The translations under genes were made by a program, and so were the position numbers. This document shows positions 1 through 5,159 of a stretch of 13,414 nt of DNA, piece after piece (the stretch's first letter is position 1; each line of letters opens with the position of its first letter). This DNA comes from Gammaproteobacteria bacterium (GTDB lineage Bacteria; Pseudomonadota; Gammaproteobacteria; Steroidobacterales; GCA-2729495). The stretch is from assembly GCA_023383735.1 (NCBI GenBank), contig JAHDYN010000004.1, forward strand, positions 1 to 13,414. Direction: 5' to 3'. Under the pieces are notes generated by a model. It ran no database searches and was not told the DNA's origin. It worked only from the letters and a program-made list of their open reading frames with translations.

Positions 1-642
1 CTGGCCGACTGGAATCCCGGGGTACCGGTCACGTTGTGGCGTTCAGTAGGCCATTCCTACACCTGCTTCGTCATCGAAAGCTTCATCGATGAGCTGGCTG
101 CTGCGGCCGGACAGGACCCTGCTGTTTTCCGGCGACGCCATCTCGCTGCACGACCGCGGCATCTGGCCGTACTCGATCTGGTGCTGGAGCAGTCCGGCTG
201 GGCCACACCGGCAGTGGGGCGTCATCGCGGGCTGGCAATACAGGAGGCCTTCGGCACAGTGGTTGCCCAGGTTGCCGAGATCAGCATCGCAGCCGACAAC
301 AGCATCCGCGTGCATCGCGTGAGCTGCGCTGTCGACTGCGGGTTGGCGATCAATCCCGACATCGTGCGTCAGCAGATGGAGGGTGGAATTCTGTTCGGCC
401 TGTCTGCGGCACTGTACGGCGAGATCAGCATCGAGGACGGTGCTGTCCGGCAGAGCAATTTCCACGACTACCGGGTGCTGCGCATGGCTGATTCGCCAGC
501 CATCGATGTACACATCATTTCTGGCGGCACCGAGCCCAGCGGCGTGGGCGAACCCGGCGTGCCGCCGATAGCGCCCGCGGTTGCCAATGCGGTGTACGCC
601 GCGACGGGCAAGCGCCTGCGCACCCTCCCGCTGCGTCTCTAA
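1..642 (+). CDS. Molybdenum hydroxylase large subunit, IorB type, C-terminal part (5' end outside window)
   Basis: The frame is open from base 1, so the N-terminal part of the gene lies outside the window and about 213 residues remain. The visible part matches the end of xanthine dehydrogenase-family molybdopterin-binding subunits, closest to isoquinoline 1-oxidoreductase beta subunit (IorB). It has WRSVGHSYTCFVIESFIDEL near the start, then CAVDCGLAINPDIV, then GVGEPGVPPIAPAVANAVYA at the end. The Glu of GVGEPG (codon 550-552) is the position of the catalytic base next to the molybdenum in this superfamily. Such subunits pair with a small 2Fe-2S subunit (IorA) and hydroxylate N-heterocycles or aldehydes in or near the periplasm. 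The IorA partner is not in the window and the substrate cannot be told. The TAA stop (640-642) overlaps the first bases of the repeat at 641. Confidence 0.88.
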   Translation: MADWNPGVPVTLWRSVGHSYTCFVIESFIDELAAAAGQDPAVFRRRHLAARPRHLAVLDLVLEQSGWATPAVGRHRGLAIQEAFGTVVAQVAEISIAADNSIRVHRVSCAVDCGLAINPDIVRQQMEGGILFGLSAALYGEISIEDGAVRQSNFHDYRVLRMADSPAIDVHIISGGTEPSGVGEPGVPPIAPAVANAVYAATGKRLRTLPLRL

Positions 643-702
643 AAGGTGCCAGATTTAAAAGGTGTCAGATTTATTTTCCAGAAAATAAATCTGACACCTT
701 TT
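641..702. repeat. Perfect 22-bp inverted repeat with a truncated tandem copy; REP-like palindrome
   Basis: Bases 657-678 and 681-702 are perfect reverse complements (22-bp arms, 2-base spacer CA). The arms read AAAAGGTGTCAGATTT followed by ATTTTC. Directly before them, 641-656 repeats the first 16 bases of the arm with one mismatch (C649 against T665). The composition, AT-rich around a GGTGTCAG core, differs sharply from the GC-rich surroundings. From memory, palindromes of this general form, with cores such as GGTGTCAG or GGGGTCAG, are scattered through many proteobacterial genomes and are often linked to REP-associated tyrosine transposases. No such transposase is in this window. The element lies exactly where two genes converge and holds the 3' ends of both. 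Confidence 0.9.
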
Positions 703-1044
703 CGGGCCTGGATTGTGTGCTTGATGCGTCACGCCGGCCGGGATGATGAGCAGATCGCCGGGGCCGGCGGTGACGGTGTGCTCCAGGGCTTCGCCCCAAT
801 GAATGGCGGCCTCACCGCTGATCACGCAGACCAGGCTGTCGTCGGTCCGGCGCTGACAGACGGGCAGACATGCGCCCGGGGCCAGCTCGATGGATCGAGC
901 CGCCAGCGTCTCGACGCCGGTTGGCGCGTGGGTGAGTGCCGCGACGAGCTGCGCGACCAGTTCCCCGGCACCACCCCGAGCGATCTCGTCCTGGCGCACG
1001 ACGCGCACGCCGTGATTGCACTGGCCTGGGGAAATGTCCGACAT
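655..1044 (-). CDS. Small cupin-domain protein with degenerate metal site and repeat-encoded C-terminus
   Basis: A 129-residue single-domain cupin. The N-terminus (SPGQCNHGVRVVR) and the core AGPGDLLIIPAGVTHQAHN fit a family of small uncharacterised RmlC-like cupins; the second cupin motif, with its His, is intact. In the first motif, where relatives have consecutive His residues and a Glu as metal ligands, this protein has CQRR and Asp, so metal binding as usually drawn is unlikely. The last 15 residues, from Lys115 (KRCQIYFLENKSDTF), are encoded by the inverted repeat at 657-702, and its TAA stop lies at the junction with the partial copy. The original C-terminal strand therefore seems to have been replaced. 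It is the last gene of the ppiC run, 27 bp after the DUF2442 stop codon. No strong ribosome site is seen before the ATG. Function is unknown. Confidence 0.78.
   Translation of the reverse strand: MSDISPGQCNHGVRVVRQDEIARGGAGELVAQLVAALTHAPTGVETLAARSIELAPGACLPVCQRRTDDSLVCVISGEAAIHWGEALEHTVTAGPGDLLIIPAGVTHQAHNPGPKRCQIYFLENKSDTF
657..702. terminator. Possible bidirectional terminator hairpin between convergent genes
   Basis: A transcript of either strand across 657-702 can fold into a perfect 22-bp stem with a 2-base turn, ending in four U residues on each side. It lies between the end of the IorB-type gene (stop at 642) and the end of the cupin gene (stop at 655-657). That is the expected place for a shared terminator. 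The U tract is short, so efficiency cannot be judged, and for the cupin mRNA the hairpin overlaps codons before the stop. Confidence 0.4.
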
Positions 1045-1067
1045 GCGCGGAATTATTGCATGGGCCT

Positions 1068-1340
1068 TCAGCGCCCTCGGTCAGCGGTTTTCCGGCAGCG
1101 GCGGCGTTTGAGTTCGCGGTACAGCGCATGTGCATCCAGATCGACGCCGCCCGGCCAGATGATCAGGCTGCGCCTGCGATCGATGCGCAGCTTGCGGAAC
1201 TCGCGCACATCGCGCAGGGTTTCCAGCGACCCGGCTGCCAGCTGTTCCTCCAGATCAACGGCGCCTTCGGTGCCATCGGCATAGGTCAGCCACAGCTGGT
1301 AACGCTCGAGTGGCCAGGCAGCGATGAGTCTGGAAATCAT
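1068..1340 (-). CDS. DUF2442 domain protein
   Basis: A 90-residue protein starting MISRLIAAWPLERYQLWLTY. The pattern of a short beta-rich segment, then DGTEGAVDLEEQL, then LRDVREFRKLRID, then IIWPGGVDLDAHALY is that of the DUF2442 family. Its members are often found beside toxin-antitoxin-like or helix-turn-helix genes; no such partner is present here. I chose the ATG at 1338-1340 because it places AGGA 9 bases upstream and removes an Ala/Cys/Gly-rich extension that is not typical of the family. The C-terminus is very basic (KRRRCRKTADRGR). It sits between the nucleotidase gene (75-bp gap) and the cupin gene (23-bp gap), probably in the same transcript. Function is unknown. Confidence 0.78.
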   Translation of the reverse strand: MISRLIAAWPLERYQLWLTYADGTEGAVDLEEQLAAGSLETLRDVREFRKLRIDRRRSLIIWPGGVDLDAHALYRELKRRRCRKTADRGR

Positions 1341-1415
1341 TGCGGCAGATCCTGCGCCGCCACAGGGCGCCCGACAAGCCGGCAATCTCGGCAAAGTCGC
1401 CGCTTATGGCTTTGC

Positions 1416-2015
1416 TCAGCCGCGCTCCCGCCAGAGGGCAACGCGCTCGCGCACCAGCTGCTCGATGTCGTTCCAGTCGGTGGCGCGCGGTGGTGGAAGA
1501 TCGCGGTTGGTCGAATTCAAGACCACGATGGTTTCGTGACCGGTGCTGCGCAGAGCCCGGATGTTGTCCGGGCTGTCTTCCAGGTACAGGTCGGCACCAA
1601 CAGCCGCCTTGTCGCGCATGAAGCAGAGATCCCAGTACGGAATGCCATGCCGTTCCAGCCACTCGGTGGTTTGCCGGATCGCTTCCTTGTGAAACCAGTG
1701 GATGTAGAGGCGATGGGTGATGATGCGGATGCGGACCTCGGGGATCGTGTCCAGGCGGCGCAACGCCGCCGGCGCACCGGCAACCGGCGGAAGGCGCGCA
1801 AACAGTTCGCGTTCCTTTACAGCGAAACGGTGCAGGGCGTCATAGCCACCGGCCGCCTCCAGTCCCCATTCGCCGAAGCCATAGCTGATCTCGTCGGTCA
1901 GTTGCTGCTCGGCAATGCCCAGCCATTCGGCAGCGACGGGCTTCAGGCCACGGGCAAAATCCGCGACCACGCCGTCGAGATCCACGCCGAGCACGAATTG
2001 CCGCTCCACATTCAT
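1416..2015 (-). CDS. 5'(3')-deoxyribonucleotidase-like HAD phosphatase (NT5C family)
   Basis: A 199-residue cytosolic HAD-superfamily protein of the NT5C (pyrimidine deoxynucleotidase type C) family, which removes phosphate from deoxyribonucleoside monophosphates. HAD motif I is VDLDGVVADF, with nucleophile Asp12 and acid/base Asp14. Motif II is RIIT at 97-100 (Thr100). Motif III/IV is DK at 135-136 followed by LEDSPDN, with Asp147 and Asp150 as magnesium ligands. All key residues are present and the length fits a full protein. It starts 16 bp after the ppiC stop, so it is probably translated from the same mRNA. I see no clear ribosome site, which fits translational coupling to ppiC. The exact substrate is inferred from family and could be another small phosphomonoester. 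Confidence 0.85.
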   Translation of the reverse strand: MNVERQFVLGVDLDGVVADFARGLKPVAAEWLGIAEQQLTDEISYGFGEWGLEAAGGYDALHRFAVKERELFARLPPVAGAPAALRRLDTIPEVRIRIITHRLYIHWFHKEAIRQTTEWLERHGIPYWDLCFMRDKAAVGADLYLEDSPDNIRALRSTGHETIVVLNSTNRDLPPPRATDWNDIEQLVRERVALWRERG

Positions 2016-2031
2016 GGCAGACAGGGGGCGC

Positions 2032-2313
2032 TCAGGCTGTCCGTGCCGTGATTTCGATCAGGTGAAAGCCGAACTGGGTCTGTACCGGGCCGTGCACCTT
2101 GCCGAGTTCGGCGCTGAATACCACCTCGTCGAATTCCTTCACCATCTGTCCGGGCCGGAACTCGCCGAGCTCACCACCTTCCTGTCCCGAGGGGCAGTTG
2201 GAATATTCGCGGGCGATGCTCGCAAAGTCCTCGCCGGCCTCGATACGCGACTTCAGTACTTCGCAGCTGCTCTTGTCATCGACAAGGATGTGCCGGGCGC
2301 TGGCTTTGGCCAT
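2032..2313 (-). CDS. ppiC: PpiC, single-domain parvulin peptidyl-prolyl cis-trans isomerase
   Basis: A 93-residue parvulin, the same size as E. coli PpiC and similar to it along its whole length. It opens MAKASARHILV (active-site His8). It continues through the SNCPSG-QEGGELGEF loop (Cys40 in the position of the reactive Cys/Asp of parvulins) and GQMVKEFDEVVFS, and ends FGFHLIEI (His84). It has no signal peptide or membrane segment, so it should act in the cytoplasm, isomerising peptide bonds before proline. GAGGAG lies about 9 bases before the ATG. It is the first gene of a minus-strand run (ppiC, nucleotidase, DUF2442, cupin) and is divergent from the pilin operon. Confidence 0.95.
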   Translation of the reverse strand: MAKASARHILVDDKSSCEVLKSRIEAGEDFASIAREYSNCPSGQEGGELGEFRPGQMVKEFDEVVFSAELGKVHGPVQTQFGFHLIEITARTA

Positions 2314-2511
2314 GGTGTTCTTCTCCTCAAGGCGGGGCGGGACAGGCTAGCACGTCGTTGCGACATAAGGGACAAGCGGTCTGTCCAGCCGATGACCGGT
2401 CGTAAGCTGATGAAAACAATAAGGTTTTCTGCAGAAAACGGAAGTGCGTCACGGTCTCCGTGGGCCACAGTCGCCATAGTTGCGCCCATCTGGAAGACAC
2501 GGAGAAGACGG
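2314..2511. promoter_or_regulatory. Divergent intergenic region (ppiC / pilin operon) with GAAAAC/GTTTTC half-sites
   Basis: This 198-bp gap separates divergent ppiC and fimT and must hold promoters for both. Bases 2412-2417 read GAAAAC, 2424-2429 GTTTTC and 2434-2439 GAAAAC. The last two form a perfect 16-bp palindrome (2424-2439, GTTTTCTGCAGAAAAC), and the first two form an inverted repeat with a 6-base spacer. This looks like a dimer-binding operator array. A smaller inverted repeat, GGACA/TGTCC, is at 2370-2374 and 2382-2386. I could not place a convincing sigma-70 or sigma-54 promoter on either strand. An in-frame upstream ATG for fimT at 2410 would run through the palindromes and is less likely than the GTG at 2512. 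Confidence 0.45.
2501..2504 (+). promoter_or_regulatory. Ribosome binding site that sets the fimT start
   Basis: GGAG at 2501-2504 lies 7 bases before GTG 2512. This spacing, and the resulting 16-residue prepilin leader, favour the GTG over the in-frame ATG at 2410, which would give a 50-residue leader. Confidence 0.6.
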
Positions 2512-3078
2512 GTGTTCACTTCCTGCCTGCATACGCAAGGTCCCGGACGGGTCCGGGGCATGACGGCAATCGAGCTGCTGGCTGCCCTGTCCATTGTGGC
2601 GATTCTCGGCGCGATGGCTGTTCCGGCCTTTCGCGATTTCATGCAGAACAACCGGGCTGCCGAGCAGAGCAATGCCCTGATCGGTGCCCTGGCGCTGGCG
2701 CGCAACGAGGCGGTGACGCGCGGTGTGCCGGTTTCGGTCTGCGCGAGCACCGATGGCGAGAGCTGCGACGACGACGGTGCGCTGTTTACCCCCTGGACGC
2801 CGGGCTGGATCGTGTTTACCGATGCTGACGGCACGCTCGGTACGGTTGATGACGACGATGACGTCCTGCGCGTGCTGCCGGCACTTTCCGGTGAAGCCAC
2901 GCTCGCCAGCAACAGGAGTTTCGTTTCCTATACGCCCAGCGGTTTCCTCAGTGGTGGCCAGGCCAACTTTGCCCTCTTTGTGCCCGACTGCACCGGCAAC
3001 CAGAACCGTGCGATCAGGATCAACCCGCAAGGCCGCACCACCCTGGCTCATACGCCCTGTGCGGAGCCCGAGACATGA
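2512..3078 (+). CDS. fimT: GspH/FimT-family minor pilin (FimT/FimU position)
   Basis: A 188-residue prepilin. From the GTG start the leader is 16 residues and ends GRVRG, cleaved by PilD before MTAIELLAALSIVAILGAM. The mature protein has Glu5 and the hydrophobic alpha-1 helix, then the GspH/FimT signature LARNEAVTRGVPVSVCAS. The C-terminal domain is acidic (GTVDDDDDV) and holds cysteine pairs. As first gene of fimT-pilV-pilW-pilX-pilY1-pilY2-pilE it takes the place of FimU in Pseudomonas, where this protein joins the minor-pilin complex that primes the type IV pilus and sits near its tip. Its TGA overlaps the ATG of pilV. Whether to name it FimT or FimU is a matter of nomenclature; the family call is firm. 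Confidence 0.9.
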   Translation: MFTSCLHTQGPGRVRGMTAIELLAALSIVAILGAMAVPAFRDFMQNNRAAEQSNALIGALALARNEAVTRGVPVSVCASTDGESCDDDGALFTPWTPGWIVFTDADGTLGTVDDDDDVLRVLPALSGEATLASNRSFVSYTPSGFLSGGQANFALFVPDCTGNQNRAIRINPQGRTTLAHTPCAEPET

Positions 3079-3542
3079 GTGGAGTTCACATCGTGAGAAC
3101 CTCAATGCCTGGCCGGCACCAGTCGGGACTCAGCCTGATCGAGGTGCTGATCACCGTCGTGCTGGTGTCGATCGGCCTGCTGGGTCTGGCCGGCCTGCAA
3201 CTGACCAGCGTGCAGAACAGCAACAGCTCCAATGAACGGTTCATGGCCACGACGCTCGCCCAGGACATCCTCGAGCGGATGCGCGCCAACCGGAACCGGG
3301 CCATCGGGCCGGGCCGGGTCTACAACCTGGCGATGGGCGCCGATCCCGGCGTTGGTGGTGTCGAAGGCGACGACCTTGACGCCTGGATAGACGCCATCGA
3401 AGCCGCGCTGCCCTCGGGCGAGGGGGCGATCCAGGTCGATGACGACAGCATTGCAACGATCACGCTGCAGTGGACCGACGCCTCGAACAAGAACACGGAT
3501 GACAGCCGTGCCATGTCCCTCGTGCTGAGTACGACCTTATGA
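3075..3542 (+). CDS. pilV: PilV, type IV pilus minor pilin
   Basis: A 155-residue prepilin overlapping the fimT stop by ATGA. The leader ends RHQSG, cleaved before LSLIEVLITVVLVSIGLLGL, so Glu5 is present and the helix continues as AGLQLTSVQNSN, typical of PilV. FMATTLAQDILERMRANRNRA is the usual conserved region after the helix. There are two plausible starts: the overlapping ATG (GGAG 8 bases upstream, at 3063-3066) giving an 18-residue leader, and GTG 3093 (GGAG at 3081-3084, 8 bases upstream) giving a 12-residue leader. Both give the same mature protein. It acts with FimT, PilW and PilX as the inner-membrane priming complex for pilus assembly. Confidence 0.93.
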   Translation: MSGVHIVRTSMPGRHQSGLSLIEVLITVVLVSIGLLGLAGLQLTSVQNSNSSNERFMATTLAQDILERMRANRNRAIGPGRVYNLAMGADPGVGGVEGDDLDAWIDAIEAALPSGEGAIQVDDDSIATITLQWTDASNKNTDDSRAMSLVLSTTL

Positions 3543-4591
3543 ACAGTCGCAGCCTGAAGTGTTCCGGGCCGCTGAAGCGCCAGCGTGGCATCGGCCTGGT
3601 CGAGATCATGATCGCGGTGACGCTGGGCATCATCGTGACCGGCGCGGTGGTGCAGATCTACCTGAGCACCAAGCGCCAGAACGACATGCAGGGCGGTCTC
3701 ACCGGCCGGCAGGAGGTGTCGCGCTATGCCACGCAGCTGCTTCAGCGGGACCTGCAGATGGCCGGATTTCGCGGTTGTCTGCGTGATCTCGGTACGGTCG
3801 TCAATACGCTCAACGATCCGGATGATTTCCTGAACAACTATGCGCGGCACGTCGAGGGCTTCGAGGACGTCGTCAGTGCTGCCCTGCCTGGTGAAATCAC
3901 GGCCGGCGGCAACGACGTTGTGGCCGATACCGACGTGCTGGTGGTCAGAACGGTGGACGATCCGAACCTGCAGCTCACCGCCAACATGGTGACGAGTTCC
4001 AGTGACCCCGTGACCGTGCCGGGCCTGGATCCCGTTGCTCCGGATACGCCTGCCGTCGGGGACATCATGCTGGTCACGGATTGCGGTGGATCGGCGATCT
4101 TCGAGGTCACCGCTTTCGATGACGGCACCGGCACCATTACTCACGACGCCGGCGCCGGCGCACCCGGCAACAGCAGCAAGAACCTCGTGCGCCGCTACAC
4201 TGCCGGTGCGCAGCTGTTCAGGCTGCGCACCACCACCTACTTCATACGCGAGAACGACCAGGGAATTGCCGGCTTGTGGCGTCGCGTTGGCGACGGCGAG
4301 CCGCAGGAACTTGCCGAGGGCGTGGAGAACATGCAGGTCCTCTACGGTGAGGACACCATCGGCGCAGACCAGGTTCCCGACGTGTACCGGACTGCCGATG
4401 CGGTCGTCAACTGGAACAACGTCGTCAGCCTGCAGGTGGCGCTGCTGGTTTCCAGCGTGCGCGAGAACGTCGCTGACGAGGATCCGCGCACCTTCGTCCT
4501 GCTCGACGAAGCGGCCGTTGGCCCGTTCGCAGATGGCCGACTGCGGCAGGTCGTGAGCTTTACCGTGGCCATGAGAAACCGTTTGTCATGA
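3539..4591 (+). CDS. pilW: PilW, type IV pilus minor pilin
   Basis: A 350-residue prepilin starting at an ATGA overlap with pilV. The 17-residue leader ends KRQRG and the mature protein begins IGLVEIMIAVTLGIIVTGAV, with Glu5. RYATQLLQRDLQMAGFRGC is the conserved PilW segment just after the helix, and the C-terminal part (LAEGVENMQVLYGED, then VVSLQVALLVSS) is also characteristic. It corresponds to the large GspJ-like minor pilin, which together with PilX and PilV sits under PilY1 at the pilus tip. Length fits the family. Its TGA overlaps the first pilX ATG. Confidence 0.93.
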   Translation: MNSRSLKCSGPLKRQRGIGLVEIMIAVTLGIIVTGAVVQIYLSTKRQNDMQGGLTGRQEVSRYATQLLQRDLQMAGFRGCLRDLGTVVNTLNDPDDFLNNYARHVEGFEDVVSAALPGEITAGGNDVVADTDVLVVRTVDDPNLQLTANMVTSSSDPVTVPGLDPVAPDTPAVGDIMLVTDCGGSAIFEVTAFDDGTGTITHDAGAGAPGNSSKNLVRRYTAGAQLFRLRTTTYFIRENDQGIAGLWRRVGDGEPQELAEGVENMQVLYGEDTIGADQVPDVYRTADAVVNWNNVVSLQVALLVSSVRENVADEDPRTFVLLDEAAVGPFADGRLRQVVSFTVAMRNRLS

Positions 4592-5127
4592 ACATGCAAT
4601 CGAACATGCAATCGAATTCCGGATCCCAGCGGGGCGCCGCCATGGTGATCGCGCTGATCATGTTGCTGGTGCTGACCCTGCTGGCAACGGCCAGCGCCCG
4701 CATGACGCTGCTCGAAGAGCGCATGACCGGCAATACCCAGGACCGCAACGTGGCCTTCCAGGCTGCCGAAGCCGCGCTGCGCTCCGGCGAGCTGATTGCC
4801 CAGGCACCGGTGATACCGGTCTTTGGCGGTGCGAATGCCGGCCTATACAAGCCGGCCGATCCCGACGATGCGCCGGTCTGGGAGGTCATGGACTGGAAGG
4901 ATTCCGCAGCCGTGCATGCCGATGCTGCCCTGGATGCGGTGGTCGAGGATCTCGGCGGCGCCACGGCCGATTACATCGTGGAACAACTGCCACGTGTGCC
5001 TACGCCGGGTGAAAGCCTGGCTGCCGACACCACGGTGGATGAAGCGACGTTTTATCGCGTCACGGCGCGGGGCGTGGGCATGGCAGGCAATGCCACAGTC
5101 ACCCTGCAGACCACGTTCAAGCGTTGA
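4588..5127 (+). CDS. pilX: PilX, type IV pilus minor pilin (GspK-like)
   Basis: A 179-residue prepilin overlapping pilW by ATGA. The leader ends SGSQRG, followed by AAMVIALIMLLVLTLLATAS. Position 5 of the mature protein is Ile, not Glu, as expected for the GspK-like PilX class thought to cap the minor-pilin complex. LLEERMTGNTQDRN then VAFQAAEAALRSGE is the PilX signature. Three in-frame ATG codons (4588, 4594, 4606) arise from a 12-bp tandem duplication at the start and leave the mature protein unchanged. It should contact PilY1, encoded next. The C-terminal YRVTARGVGMAGNATVTLQ is the usual last strand of the family. Confidence 0.92.
   Translation: MNMQSNMQSNSGSQRGAAMVIALIMLLVLTLLATASARMTLLEERMTGNTQDRNVAFQAAEAALRSGELIAQAPVIPVFGGANAGLYKPADPDDAPVWEVMDWKDSAAVHADAALDAVVEDLGGATADYIVEQLPRVPTPGESLAADTTVDEATFYRVTARGVGMAGNATVTLQTTFKR
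4591..4614 (+). repeat. 12-bp tandem duplication at the pilX start
   Basis: AACATGCAATCG occurs twice in direct succession (4591-4602 and 4603-4614). It encodes NMQS twice in the leader and creates extra in-frame ATG codons at 4594 and 4606. Slippage or a recent duplication is the simplest origin. Confidence 0.9.
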
Positions 5128-5148
5128 GGCGATACAGAATGAGCCATT

Positions 5149-5153
5149 GGAGG
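5149..5153 (+). promoter_or_regulatory. Ribosome binding site that sets the pilY1 start
   Basis: GGAGG at 5149-5153 lies 6 bases before ATG 5160. It selects this ATG over the upstream in-frame TTG 5124 and ATG 5139, and yields a clean signal peptide. Confidence 0.75.
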
Positions 5154-5159
5154 CACGAT

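Noticed and set aside
641..702. The palindrome as an insertion-sequence end or CRISPR repeat
   Set aside because: There is no transposase, no second end, and no spaced array within the window; only a single palindrome with a partial copy.
936..2051. A 371-codon open frame on the plus strand across the cupin, DUF2442 and nucleotidase genes
   Set aside because: It is antisense to three genes with clear family matches and has no recognisable domain.
2396..2404. CCGGTCGTA upstream of fimT as an AlgR-type site (7 of 9 to CCGTTCGTC)
   Set aside because: AlgR controls this operon in P. aeruginosa, but a 7 of 9 match is expected by chance about once in a couple of hundred base pairs read on both strands, and there is no regulator gene here to support it.
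2410..2511. N-terminal extension of FimT from ATG 2410
   Set aside because: It would give a 50-residue prepilin leader and run through the palindromic half-sites. GTG 2512 has a well-placed GGAG and gives a normal 16-residue leader.
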